DNA from: Deltaproteobacteria bacterium IMCC39146
GTDB lineage: Bacteria > Desulfobacterota > Desulfuromonadia > Desulfuromonadales > BM103
DNA: 64,000 bases
Direction: 5' to 3'
NCBI GenBank assembly: GCA_030005635.1
Contig: JARUHP010000001.1
Location: forward strand, 62,001-126,000
Shown here piece by piece: positions 36,153 through 44,540 of the stretch. A program made the position numbers and the translations under genes. Every line of letters begins with the position of its first letter. Position 1 is the stretch's first letter. A model generated the notes under the pieces. The model was not told where the DNA came from and did not search any database. It saw only the letters and a program-made list of their open reading frames with translations.

Positions 36153-37404
36153 TCATTTAGAAATGCGCTCGGCAACCTCGTCCGGCAGCATATCAGGCGA
36201 GACGGTCAGGACCAGCGCACGCTCCTCTTCGGTCAAAGGTTGTTGCTCGGCCAACTGATAATCCAACACTGCCATATTCGCTTCCGAGATATCCATCCCT
36301 TGAGCGATACGCTGTTGAATACGGCGGCGCAATTCTGCATCAGCAACCTGGAAATCAAGGATGACTAGAGGGACCAATAACTCTGCGGCTAAACAGCGCA
36401 GCCTGTCGCGCTGCAGCTTTTTCAGAAAGGTGGCATCGACAATCACCGAATAACCGGCGGTGAGCGCTTCTTTGGCGAGCAGCTGCAGCCGCTCGTAGCT
36501 TGCATAATTGGCCTTGGCATCATAAATGCCGCCACCGGGAGGTGAGTGGCTGTTTGTTGTTGCACTCATCCCTTGCAATCGCTTGCGCTCCCGGTCGGAC
36601 TGCAGGTAAATAAAGCCGCAGAGCCCTGCCAGTTGACGAACAAAAGTACTCTTGCCAGAGGCGGAGAGCCCATGTGTGATGATCAGTCGCCTTGAGGGCT
36701 TTGCCGTGTAGCTGCTGGCCAGCGCCAGGTAGCTGTGGTAGAGCTCAATGTCCTGTTTTCTTTCTGTATCGCTCAAGCCGGGCTGAGCCAGGCGCATGCA
36801 CAGCACCTTGGTGCGAACCATGGCCCGGTAGAGCTTGTAGAAACGCAACAGTTGCAGCCCCTGATAATCCCCGGACTCCTGCAGGTAAAGATTCAGAAAG
36901 TGCCAACCAAGCTTTGCCTCTCCCCGATCATCCAGATCCATAACCAGAAAAGCGATATCATTAATAACATCAATCCAGCGCAGGTTGTCGTTGAACTCGA
37001 TGCAGTCAAAAAGGACTGGCTCATTATCAATCCAGGCCGTGTTGGCCAGATGCAAATCACCGTGGCATTCACGAATAAAACCTTCTGCCTTTCGTTGCTA
37101 AAGAATTTCATGCTGATCATCGCAGCACTTGCGAGTCCATTCTTCAAGCCCTTTCACCTTGCGATATTCTTTTACGGAGAGCAGCGCTTTGATCTGGGTG
37201 AAGTTTTCGAGCACAGGACCAATAACTGCTTGCGGGGTGCCATATGGCTGTTCTGGACCGGCAACGTCTGCGGCTTGATGAACGTTGACGATCATGATAG
37301 CGAAGCGGTCGAGCTGCCGGGCGCTCAGGAGGCCAGCCACCAGCACCCGGTCAAGCTGGTCCTGTTGCGCAAAACGCCTCATCTTCACCGCATAATCAAG
37401 GGCC
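36153..37404 (-). pseudogene. Two-domain APH/AAA kinase gene, 5'-truncated and interrupted by a nonsense codon
   Basis: The intact part (36153-37055 and a little upstream) has the phosphotransferase motif RECHGDLHLAN with LFDCIEFNDNLRWIDV, then a P-loop kinase domain (ITHGLSASGKSTFVRQLAG). This matches the roughly 520-residue bifunctional aminoglycoside-phosphotransferase-like/ATPase family. Upstream in the same frame, TAG at 37100-37098 interrupts ...DDQHEIL-stop-QRKAEGFIRE. Still further upstream the family sequence DYAVKMRRFAQQDQLDRVLV continues to about 37405, where it joins a transposase frame. The N-terminal roughly 60-70 residues are therefore lost. The gene is probably dead; a truncated C-terminal kinase could start at an internal Met. 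Confidence 0.8.
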
Positions 37405-37864
37405 GGCCTGCGTTTACGATGTTTGCCACGCTTTGGTGCTTTCTTGACTAGCCGTTTCTCTTGCAGGGTGTTTTTGACCCAGGTGTAGCTGCGGGTGCCA
37501 CCGTTTTTTTGGTACCAGTCATGGAAGTGGCTGACGTTCCAACCATGGTGGCGATCCCGATATTGATCCGCTAGGGCCATCACTTCATCAACCGGAGCTT
37601 TTCTGGCTGAGGCTTGGTTGAGTCGTTTGTCGATGAGGCCGTCAAGACCGTCCTCTATGTAACGGTTCACGTGACGACGAAAGGAACGTTCATGGACACC
37701 AAGAATGCGAGCGGCTTCTTCCTGTGTAATTCGTCCTTCGGTCCAAAGGCTGTAGGTCTCTTCGAAACGCATTATCCGGATCTCCTGTTGTAGAACTGTT
37801 CGTTTCATAGTGTCCTCCTACTGGACAGAATGAACCGGACAGATGTTGTGCTACAACACCGGAC
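37405..37864 (-). mobile_element. Insertion-sequence fragment (ISNCY-like transposase N-terminus)
   Basis: From ATG 37808 (AGGAGG upstream) it encodes the helix-turn-helix part of an ISNCY-type transposase: WTEGRITQEEAARILGVHER, DKRLNQ, GWNVSHFHDWY and TRSYTWVKNTLQEK, up to GKHRKRR. The catalytic DDE part is missing because the frame runs into the kinase pseudogene at about 37405. Upstream, repeated CCGGACAG boxes (37835-37842 and 37859-37866) and the palindrome at 37844-37858 (TGTTGT-GCT-ACAACA) look like the element's left end. The right end is absent, so a deletion followed insertion. Confidence 0.75.
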
Positions 37865-37901
37865 AGCTTATTTGCTAGCGACATGAAGTCCTTTACAGGA
37901 A

Positions 37902-37930
37902 TTGACAATAGAAATTACTCCCTGCATAAT
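37902..37930 (+). promoter_or_regulatory. Promoter of the arsR/permease operon
   Basis: TTGACA (37902-37907), 17 bases, CATAAT (37925-37930), 35 bases before the regulator ATG. Just downstream ATGAATACATATT is a loosely palindromic AT-rich sequence of the kind ArsR/SmtB repressors bind, placed to block transcription. The operator call is tentative. Confidence 0.5.
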
Positions 37931-37964
37931 AAAACACATGAATACATATTAAAATAAGGATTAT

Positions 37965-38318
37965 ATGAGCAAAGATACTTGTCAGGTCACAATTATCGAT
38001 AGAGACAAAATCGAGCTTGCACTAAAGGGCATGCCGGAAACAACAACCTTAGCTGAAACAGCAGATGTCTTTAGCTTACTTGGGGATCTTTCTCGTATTC
38101 GCATCCTTCAAGCATTGAGCATAACAGAACTATGTGTATGTGACTTAGCCGCCATTCTGGAAACCACGTCCTCAGCGGTCTCTCACCAACTCAGACTGTT
38201 GCGTTCAAAAGGTATTGTTAGGTTTCGCAAGGAAGGGAAAATAGCTTACTACTCGCTTGCTGATGAGCATGTACGCCAACTTCTTACGCAAATGATCGAA
38301 CATGTACAAGAATGCTAG
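37965..38318 (+). CDS. ArsR/SmtB-family metal-responsive repressor
   Basis: 117 residues. The winged helix-turn-helix contains FSLLGDLSRIRILQAL, the metal-site motif ELCVCDLA (two Cys in helix alpha-3, as in ArsR/CadC) and TSSAVSHQLRLLRSKGIV. Extra Cys are at residue 5 and at the C-terminus (VQEC). It represses in the absence of a thiophilic metal or metalloid and releases DNA on binding. AAGGA precedes the ATG. It is cotranscribed with the permease 38 bases downstream. Confidence 0.9.
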   Translation: MSKDTCQVTIIDRDKIELALKGMPETTTLAETADVFSLLGDLSRIRILQALSITELCVCDLAAILETTSSAVSHQLRLLRSKGIVRFRKEGKIAYYSLADEHVRQLLTQMIEHVQEC

Positions 38319-38356
38319 GTTGCAAGTTTACAGCCTCATATTGGAAATAGAACTTT

Positions 38357-39451
38357 ATGTATAACGTAATCACTGGAATCTTATTTGAATGCTGGAACAT
38401 TCTGAAAGAGGCGGCCCCCTATGTTCTTTTTGGCTTCTTTGCCGCTGGCATTCTCAAAGCATTTATTCCTGAAGACCTTGTCGTAAAACACCTTGGCCAG
38501 AAAGGAACCCGGTCTGTACTAAAGGCCTCATTGTTTGGCATCCCTCTACCTCTTTGCTCATGCGGGGTGATACCTGTCGCAATTGGTTTGCGCAAGCAGG
38601 GAGCCAGCAAAGGGGCCACAGCAGCTTTCCTCGTATCAGTGCCTGAGACCGGCGTTGACTCAATCGCCATAACTTGGGCGCTTCTCGACCCATTGATGAC
38701 CGTAGTACGTCCAATAGCAGCTTTCATCACGGCAGTGGTCACAGGAATTTGCATCAACCTGATTCCAGAGTCGAAAGAGACCCGGGAAAAGTCGACCCAA
38801 GAAGGTTGTGGTTGCTCTTCTCAATCAAAGAGCGAAACAGAAAAATTGCCGCAGAAAGAATCTCTGGGGCGCAGAATTGAAAAAGCTTTGGTCTATGCTT
38901 TCTCAGATCTACTAAAGGACATCGGGGGCTGGCTGATGCTCGGTATAGCAATTGCCGGAGTTATCTCCTTCTTTGTGCCCGTTGGGTTTGTTGAGCAATA
39001 CCTCGGTGGCGAATTCAGCTCTTTACTGATCATGTTGGTTATTGGCATCCCTTTGTACGTTTGTGCAAGTGCATCAACACCGATTGCTGCGGTTCTGGTA
39101 CTCAAGGGCCTATCACCAGGTGCTGCCTTAGTTTTCTTGCTTGCAGGCCCGGCAACCAATGCCGCAACAATGACAGTGGTTGCGAAACATCTCGGCAAAA
39201 CCGCTACGGTTGTTTACACCACAGCAATAGCGATTTGTTCTTTGGCTATGGGTTGGGCTGTTAATCGCATCTATATATGGGCAGATATTGATGTCATGGC
39301 GTGGACTAGGCAAGCTGAGCATACTACCGAATCATTACTTTATCCTGTCTCTGCACTCATTTTCTTGGTTCTATTGCTCAGGAACTATCTACCTCAGAAA
39401 AAATCTGCTGACTCAGACTGTGGATGTCTCGAACAGCCAGGGGGTGGATGA
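38357..39451 (+). CDS. Metal-efflux permease (SO_0444 type, COG0701)
   Basis: 364 residues, about ten membrane helices in two homologous halves. Each half carries the family signature, PLPLCSCGVIPVAIGLRKQG in the first and IPLYVCASASTPIAAVLVLK in the second. A central Cys-rich loop (EGCGCSSQ) and a C-terminal DCGC probably bind metal. Relatives in Shewanella (SO_0444) confer copper and zinc tolerance; others act on arsenicals. The metal is not fixed by sequence. It follows the ArsR-type gene in one operon. Confidence 0.85.
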   Translation: MYNVITGILFECWNILKEAAPYVLFGFFAAGILKAFIPEDLVVKHLGQKGTRSVLKASLFGIPLPLCSCGVIPVAIGLRKQGASKGATAAFLVSVPETGVDSIAITWALLDPLMTVVRPIAAFITAVVTGICINLIPESKETREKSTQEGCGCSSQSKSETEKLPQKESLGRRIEKALVYAFSDLLKDIGGWLMLGIAIAGVISFFVPVGFVEQYLGGEFSSLLIMLVIGIPLYVCASASTPIAAVLVLKGLSPGAALVFLLAGPATNAATMTVVAKHLGKTATVVYTTAIAICSLAMGWAVNRIYIWADIDVMAWTRQAEHTTESLLYPVSALIFLVLLLRNYLPQKKSADSDCGCLEQPGGG

Positions 39452-39564
39452 CGCTCGACTATTAGCTGACAGTTTGTCAGATACCATCAAGAAAAGTTCG
39501 ATTGCTTGTAACCTTTTTGTTTTTTAATACGTCTTAGCAGTAACGACATACCAAGGAGGAACAC

Positions 39565-39696
39565 ATGTGGAGGTTATTTAAAGTATCAATTGTTGTTGCA
39601 GTGCTGCTCTTCAGCACACTGGCATTGAGCGGGTGTGGAATCTTCCATCCATGGTGCAATTCGGGTCATTCTTCAAACTGTGAACACCATCACTAA
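39565..39696 (+). CDS. Tiny His/Cys-rich lipoprotein
   Basis: 43 residues. The ATG follows CAAGGAGGA. The signal peptide ends in a lipobox (LALSGC), and the mature part of only about 20 residues has three further Cys/His clusters (IFHPWCN, GHSSNCEHHH). The ending in HHH and Cys suggests metal capture at the outer membrane, in step with the efflux permease directly upstream. No known family was recognised. Confidence 0.75.
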   Translation: MWRLFKVSIVVAVLLFSTLALSGCGIFHPWCNSGHSSNCEHHH

Positions 39697-39744
39697 CAGA
39701 AGTATTCAGATTAAGGAGTACAACCTAGACACAACAGACACCCA

Positions 39745-39831
39745 ATGAGCCAGCACAAAAAGCCCTATATGGGTCATGACCATCAAGCACGCAACATGTA
39801 CGGTTACAACTCTGGCGGTTGCTGGCAATAG
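39745..39831 (+). CDS. Possible 28-residue His-rich peptide
   Basis: Encodes MSQHKKPYMGHDHQARNMYG plus YNSGGCWQ. His- and Tyr-rich and ending in a Cys, between the lipoprotein and SHOCT genes. The nearest GGAG is 25 bases upstream, so translation is doubtful. It is kept because its composition fits the metal theme. Confidence 0.35.
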   Translation: MSQHKKPYMGHDHQARNMYGYNSGGCWQ

Positions 39832-39863
39832 AGCTATACCTCGACCACTATGGAGCAACTAAA

Positions 39864-40130
39864 ATGCACTCTCATTCAGTAGGCAACTGGTTCTGTGGCC
39901 CAGAAGGGCTTTTAGGCTTTCATTCCGGTGGGTTTTTTCATCTCATCTTTTGGGTGGCAGGTCTACTGTTGCTGTTCACATTGCTTCGTGCCTTGATCGC
40001 AAACAAACAGAACAACACTAATACCGCAGTAAACAGCTCTTCTGCTCTATCGATTCTTGAGGAACGTTACGCTTCTGGAGAAATTGACCAGGAGGAGTTT
40101 TTACAAAAGAAGAAGGACTTGTTAAAATAG
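39864..40130 (+). CDS. SHOCT-domain small membrane protein
   Basis: 88 residues from ATG 39864 (TGGAG upstream). One membrane helix (FFHLIFWVAGLLLLFTLLRA) and a C-terminal SHOCT motif (LSILEERYASGEIDQEEFLQ). A His-rich start (MHSHS) and a Cys precede the helix. SHOCT proteins are short oligomerisation modules often found beside copper and zinc genes. Probably last gene of the metal cluster. Confidence 0.8.
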   Translation: MHSHSVGNWFCGPEGLLGFHSGGFFHLIFWVAGLLLLFTLLRALIANKQNNTNTAVNSSSALSILEERYASGEIDQEEFLQKKKDLLK

Positions 40131-40264
40131 GTTGAGTTATAACACTAAATGCTTATGAACCCTGACATTCTCGTCTTTTGAATTTTTATAATTGATTATG
40201 GGTTAAATGGTTTACAACATCAGGATGTTGACATTACAGCTTTGCCGATCAAGGATTGTTGTAA

Positions 40265-40429
40265 TTAGAGATTCCCGCTGAGAAAAACCAAAGTCATGGT
40301 TATCAGATACACAAGAATGTAAGTCCCCATTGCAAAGTAAATCCTCTTCCTCTTCGTAAACCTGCCCTTCAGCCCCGTCACGTAATAAACAAAAGCAGCA
40401 GACCCCAGAAGTATCGCCATCATTCTCAT
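40265..40429 (-). CDS. Small two-helix membrane protein
   Basis: 54 residues. The ATG at 40429 is preceded by GAGAGGGTG. Two hydrophobic segments (MMAILLGSAAFVYYVTGL and MGTYILVYLITMTLVFL) are separated by a very basic loop (KGRFTKRKR), so both ends likely face outward. It is transcribed divergently from the gene at 40506 with 76 bases between. No family recognised. Confidence 0.6.
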   Translation of the reverse strand: MRMMAILLGSAAFVYYVTGLKGRFTKRKRIYFAMGTYILVYLITMTLVFLSGNL

Positions 40430-40505
40430 AGTGCACCCTCTCGTTAGCTAACGAACACACCCTAATATTACCACGACTCATCTCAATAACATGGGAGGGG
40501 CCATC

Positions 40506-40931
40506 GTGGAAGTACATCAGATGATCAGACTTTATTCAACCAGCCAATCCCTAGCCCGACGAGGGCACATCCCAGAACTCGCCATCCTGCGATCACAACA
40601 ATTCCAGGACGCAGGTTACTCTCCCGAGGAACACAGACACATCATCGTCAGGGAAGCCGGGGATGACCTCTGCCCTATCCCTGAGATCGGACCAGAAGGT
40701 TTGTACGACTTGGAGGGTCTCCCCTGCTTCGAGCTCGCCGAATGCTTCGTCGAAGGGGACCAGTTGATTTACGAGGTGGTCATCGCCACAGATAGTAGCA
40801 AAACCGTCGCGCTGGTGATTCGAGACGATCCAGACCTCGACCCTTCTCTACACACAATCCTCAGGCATGCAGCCGGAGCGCCACAACCATTACCTCAACC
40901 TGACCTCAGAGCATGGCTGGAAGAGCATTGA
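40506..40931 (+). CDS. Conserved hypothetical acidic protein
   Basis: 141 residues from GTG 40506, chosen because GGGAGGGG stands five bases before it. It is soluble, with high Asp/Glu content and a distinct end (PDLRAWLEEH). No motif is recognised. Codon choice looks ordinary and the reading frame is well kept, so it is likely real. Function unknown. Confidence 0.6.
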   Translation: MEVHQMIRLYSTSQSLARRGHIPELAILRSQQFQDAGYSPEEHRHIIVREAGDDLCPIPEIGPEGLYDLEGLPCFELAECFVEGDQLIYEVVIATDSSKTVALVIRDDPDLDPSLHTILRHAAGAPQPLPQPDLRAWLEEH

Positions 40932-41159
40932 TTTAAACGAGGTAAAATGACCATCTTATCTAGATCAAGCTAACGATAACTGTTACTTACGGCAAGAGAA
41001 CAAAGACTATGACAACAGAAGCAACTGAAACACGCGGCGCTGAAATCGTCACCACCACAATACCTGTTCTGAAAAGGGACACATGCCCATCATCCTCAGG
41101 GAAATCGGAGCTTCAAACAAAAAAACCGCCCCCTTTTAGATGGGGATGTAAATTCAATT

Positions 41160-41192
41160 GGCCACCTGGAAACAGGTGGTCTTTTATTATTT
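41160..41192 (+). terminator. Rho-independent terminator
   Basis: Perfect hairpin CCACCTG-GAAA-CAGGTGG followed by TCTTTTATTATTT. It lies 230 bases after the acidic-protein gene and would end its transcript. The remainder of 40932-41421 shows no gene. Confidence 0.75.
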
Positions 41193-41421
41193 GTACCGGT
41201 CAGTAAGAATTTCGCAATTTAGCCAATTTGAACGCTGGCAAATAATGCGAGAGACATAAGGAAGAAACAACCCTTTGATCCAAAAGCCAGAGGGGCCATG
41301 GGGATGTGAGAGATTTTTGAGAGGCTTATGCTATAAGTTAATCCAATGATAAAGTTAAAGAATCTTGTGCCTTGGCAGCTTTTATTTAGGGTGTTGCTAC
41401 TCAATAGGAAGGCCTCCTGAG

Positions 41422-41637
41422 ATGAAAGCTAAAGCACTTCTTTATGTGGGACTTCTCATTGCCTTGTCAGGTTGTACAGGGATGGCAGTAAAAAATGAAC
41501 CACATCCAAACAAGGAACAAGCTTTTCAACACTTAGAAAACAATCCTTCTATTACAAAGAGTCACAATCAGACCATAGGTAAAAGCAACCCACGCACTAA
41601 CCGCATGTTGGCGTGGATTGAGCTATCCAAAAATTGA
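41422..41637 (+). CDS. Small lipoprotein
   Basis: 71 residues with signal peptide and lipobox (LLIALSGC). The short polar mature part (about 54 residues) is Asn/Lys-rich with no known domain. GGAAGG lies about 11 bases upstream of the ATG. Function unknown. Confidence 0.6.
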   Translation: MKAKALLYVGLLIALSGCTGMAVKNEPHPNKEQAFQHLENNPSITKSHNQTIGKSNPRTNRMLAWIELSKN

Positions 41638-41706
41638 ATGCATTTTTAATAAGGCATCCTTGAAATCGATATAGACTCTCTATGGCACTAATCACTTGGA
41701 GGGATT

Positions 41707-41916
41707 ATGTGTAAATATGTAAATAGTTGTTCTTTTTTTCAGGAGTTCGCAAGCAGAGAAAGTTTCATTTGGAAGGCAATGATCAAAAGCTACTGTGACG
41801 ATGGTGGTGGGTGTGTGCGACGCAGGTCATATGAAGTTGAAGGGAGCAAAGACCTTCCGGCGAAGGTTCTGCCGTCTGGAGCACATGCATCAAAAGCTTT
41901 TCTTGCTCTGCCCTGA
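41707..41916 (+). CDS. Small Cys-containing protein
   Basis: 69 residues. GGAGGG precedes the ATG. Four cysteines are present (MCKYVNSC..., SYCDDGGGC), with the pattern Cx6C...Cx5C and then basic residues. It resembles short Geobacter-type proteins of unknown role beginning MC...C-F-F. It could bind a metal or iron-sulfur centre. Confidence 0.6.
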   Translation: MCKYVNSCSFFQEFASRESFIWKAMIKSYCDDGGGCVRRRSYEVEGSKDLPAKVLPSGAHASKAFLALP

Positions 41917-41971
41917 TGACACAAAGTCACAGGTATGAAACTCAGCTCAGCTGGTTTACCTGGGAACAAAC

Positions 41972-42355
41972 ATGAGGAAGCCCACAATGCAGTGGCATAA
42001 TGAGGATACACTTGAAAGACGTTCCAGTGTTCGACTGAAAGCGGAGATAAGGGTTTACTACGGTGAATACCAAAGTAAATTACTTACAGGCTATAGCGTA
42101 GATTTAAGTCCCGGAGGGATTTTCCTCGTTACCACGTGTCCGTTCGATGTCGATGACATTGTGAAGCTGAAATTTTCTATGCCGGGTGAAGGGGAAAAAA
42201 CCGTCTCTTGCGATGCACGTGTTGCATGGATTAATTCTGAGGAAAAGCGGCTTAAGCCAGAATATTCAACAGGTGTAGGTTTGCAGTTTGTTGGTCTTGC
42301 ACCGGAGGACCACGGCTCAATAGTGGAGCTTTTAGAGGTCGAAGCAGTTTGGTAA
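41972..42355 (+). CDS. PilZ-domain c-di-GMP-binding protein
   Basis: 127 residues. The PilZ signature is present in both parts: RRSSVR (residues 16-21) and DLSPGGI, with the C-terminal GLQFVGL strand. It is a stand-alone receptor for cyclic di-GMP; the output is unknown. It may answer diguanylate cyclases such as that at 50.2-51.9 kb. The start could be ATG 41972 or 41987. Confidence 0.88.
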   Translation: MRKPTMQWHNEDTLERRSSVRLKAEIRVYYGEYQSKLLTGYSVDLSPGGIFLVTTCPFDVDDIVKLKFSMPGEGEKTVSCDARVAWINSEEKRLKPEYSTGVGLQFVGLAPEDHGSIVELLEVEAVW

Positions 42356-42387
42356 CATACTTGTAGCATTAGCATGGAGGGGGGAGC

Positions 42388-42549
42388 ATGCCAGAGATCA
42401 GATCGATAACTTCAAATTGTGATAATTGCCAACAGCCTAATGAAGTCTCAGTAAACTATTTTATGGAAGTTGATTTTAGCTTCAAGAAGTCAATTATAGC
42501 AACGTGCCAAAACTGCAACAGAGATTATATTGTCACACTTGAGGAATAA
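42388..42549 (+). CDS. 53-residue zinc-ribbon protein
   Basis: A very strong GGAGGGGGGAG precedes the ATG. Two CxxC knuckles (CDNC and CQNC, 29 residues apart) frame a beta-rich middle. It follows the PilZ gene by 32 bases and probably shares its transcript. No specific family. Confidence 0.7.
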   Translation: MPEIRSITSNCDNCQQPNEVSVNYFMEVDFSFKKSIIATCQNCNRDYIVTLEE

Positions 42550-42684
42550 CTGGATCGGTAATTACTGCTTATTTGTCTCGACTTCTGGGACAAAATAACA
42601 GACTTATTGCGGCACCTGTTACTGACGACTTCTGAGAAGAAAACCGGCTTCTTCTTGAATGAAACCTTTAGGAAGACAAAATGA

Positions 42685-42720
42685 TGGCCACCAGGATTCG
42701 AACCCTTGTGGCCTTTTTTT
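42685..42720 (+). terminator. Terminator-like hairpin that contains a tRNA T-arm sequence
   Basis: GGCCAC...GTGGCC (42687-42692 and 42707-42712) is followed by seven T on the plus strand, so it can terminate transcription from the small genes upstream. The minus strand reads GGGTTCGAATCCTGGTGGCC, with the T-arm TTCGAAT and an acceptor-like end, so the hairpin seems to derive from a tRNA 3' end. Confidence 0.5.
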
Positions 42721-42827
42721 ATTTTTTTATTTACTTGTTGACATACCTGACAAAAACAGTAATATATAAACAACAGAACATAATCCTTCATGTTCTACCT
42801 CCTAAAGCAAAACCCATAGAACCCGTT

Positions 42828-42866
42828 GCCCCACAGTCCCCCTCCTGGCCTGTGGGGCTTTTTTTC
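42828..42866 (+). terminator. Rho-independent terminator
   Basis: GCCCCACAG and CTGTGGGGC arms (42828-42836, 42850-42858) with a 13-base loop, then seven T. No gene is seen directly before it, apart from the sequence after the T-arm-like hairpin. Nothing else is seen in 42550-42986. Confidence 0.7.
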
Positions 42867-42986
42867 TTCAATATCAAAGCCAGAGAAAATCTTGTTTCTC
42901 TGCCAAGCGATAATGCAAAAGGACAGTATAGAGTTATAATACTTTAGCTCCACTTTTTTGAGAGCCCATAACCAAAGGATACCGCA

Positions 42987-44045
42987 ATGTTTAAAGCCAA
43001 AGCCTATTCAGCCTCCAGCGCCACCTCACCGCTGGCCCTCGACAACATCCAGCGTCGCGAGCCCAGCAAACGTGACGTGCAAATCGAGATATTGTTCTGC
43101 GGAATTTGCCACTCTGATCTTCATACGGCACGTAACGAGTGGAGTAGCGTTATGCCCACGACCTATCCCTGCGTGCCGGGTCACGAAATTGTCGGCCGTG
43201 TCATCAAGGTCGGCAGCGACGTCAAGAGCTTCAACCCGGATGAAATAGTCGGAGTCGGTTGCTTGGTTGATTCAGACCAGTCTTGTCCCGCGTGTCAGGC
43301 CAATGTCGAACAGTTCTGTCCCGACTCAACTTTCACTTACAACTCACCGGACAAACACCTCGGCGGAGTGACCTACGGTGGTTACTCTGAGAGTATTGTT
43401 GTCGATGAGAAGTTTGTGCTCAAGGTTCCCGGCAATCTCAACCTGGCCGGAGTCGCGCCACTATTGTGCGCGGGAATCACAACCTATTCACCGATCCGTC
43501 GTTGGGGCGACATCAAAGGGAAGAAGGTCGGCGTGGTCGGTCTTGGTGGCCTCGGACACATGGGGGTCAAGTTCGCCAAGGCGTTTGGAGCCCATGTGGT
43601 TGTTTTTACAACCTCACCGGGCAAAAAGGACGATGCTGTGCGTCTCGGTGCCGATGAGGTCATCATCTCTACCGATACAGAACAAATGAAGAAACACGCC
43701 GGTAGCTTTGACTTCATCCTTGACACTGTATCAGCCGATCACGACATCAATGTTTACTTGGGTATGCTGAGCATGGACGGTACCGTCACCCTGGTCGGCG
43801 CACCTGAGAAGCCGTTGGCCGTTTCTGCTTTCGCCTTGATCTTCGGCCGTAAAAACCTCAATGGATCTCTGATTGGCGGGCTTAAGGAAACCCAGGAGAT
43901 GCTTGATTTCTGCGGCGAACACAACATCACCTCCGACGTCGAGGTCATTCCCATCCAAAAGGTCAACGAAGCCTATGAGCGTTTGGTCAAATCAGATGTG
44001 AAATACCGCTTCTCCATCGATATGGCTTCGCTCAAAGCAGAGTAG
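42987..44045 (+). CDS. Zinc-dependent NAD(P) alcohol dehydrogenase (YahK/CAD-like)
   Basis: 352 residues. Catalytic zinc ligands are C38 (FCGICHSD), H66-E67 (VPGHEIVG) and C161 (LLCAGIT). The Rossmann motif is VGVVGLGGLGHMGVKFAKAF. In the structural-zinc loop the usual four Cys are three (C100, C103, C111); the first is Asp97. It reduces aldehydes with NADPH in the closest characterised relatives. Monocistronic; a hairpin at 44052-44081 follows. Confidence 0.88.
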   Translation: MFKAKAYSASSATSPLALDNIQRREPSKRDVQIEILFCGICHSDLHTARNEWSSVMPTTYPCVPGHEIVGRVIKVGSDVKSFNPDEIVGVGCLVDSDQSCPACQANVEQFCPDSTFTYNSPDKHLGGVTYGGYSESIVVDEKFVLKVPGNLNLAGVAPLLCAGITTYSPIRRWGDIKGKKVGVVGLGGLGHMGVKFAKAFGAHVVVFTTSPGKKDDAVRLGADEVIISTDTEQMKKHAGSFDFILDTVSADHDINVYLGMLSMDGTVTLVGAPEKPLAVSAFALIFGRKNLNGSLIGGLKETQEMLDFCGEHNITSDVEVIPIQKVNEAYERLVKSDVKYRFSIDMASLKAE

Positions 44046-44270
44046 ATAAACGGTCGGGGGTGCATTAGTATGCGCCCTCGACTATATCTTCGGGGGCTTT
44101 TCTTTAAATCACGATTAACAGCAACATCGTAGCCGGTAGATTCTCTGTAAGCGCTGGTTATTAATCTCGCAAGTCCTTCTCATAAGTCCTAAGGACATAT
44201 AGACCAGTAAATTCAAGAAAATCTTACCAGTGCCCATCTTTGTCTGTACTGGGAAACAAACCAAGGCCCT

Positions 44271-44412
44271 AGCAGCCAGTCGGACTATCAGGGCTCAAGC
44301 GAAAATTTGGCCGTTTAAGAGTAATAGCCGTAGCTGTTGGTCGAAAAGGATCTGAACTATGGGCCAAAGAGACGAATTAGCAGCCAGTTCGTTGTAAATC
44401 CGACAGGCTGCT
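44271..44412. repeat. Miniature inverted-repeat element, copy 1
   Basis: 142 bases with imperfect terminal inverted repeats AGCAGCCAGTCGGACT and, at the other end, AATCCGACAGGCTGCT. The core TAATAGCCGTAGCTGTTGGT and CTATGGGCCAAA are shared with copy 2 at 44999-45161. No coding capacity. It lies between the alcohol dehydrogenase and yajD genes; the rest of 44046-44540 is featureless. Confidence 0.7.
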
Positions 44413-44540
44413 AATTTACAAATTAATGGCCAAAAACATAGGCCAATCAAAACATGAAGTCCTTTTTCACCTCTGCGGCAAAGATTCTTCATGACACACT
44501 AAAACTGATTATGCTGTAGTATTAAAGATCAGGAGGCTTT

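Noticed and set aside
37098-37100. Amber codon read as pyrrolysine in the kinase gene
   Set aside because: The gene is already 5'-truncated by a transposase fragment, and nothing here indicates a pyrrolysine system; a nonsense mutation is simpler.
40212-40517. 101-codon minus-strand frame
   Set aside because: The real minus-strand gene there is a 54-residue two-helix protein in another frame with a good ribosome site; the longer frame is Cys/Glu-rich without pattern.
41009-41206. 65-codon frame before the terminator at 41160
   Set aside because: It runs through the terminator hairpin and has no ribosome site; composition looks random.
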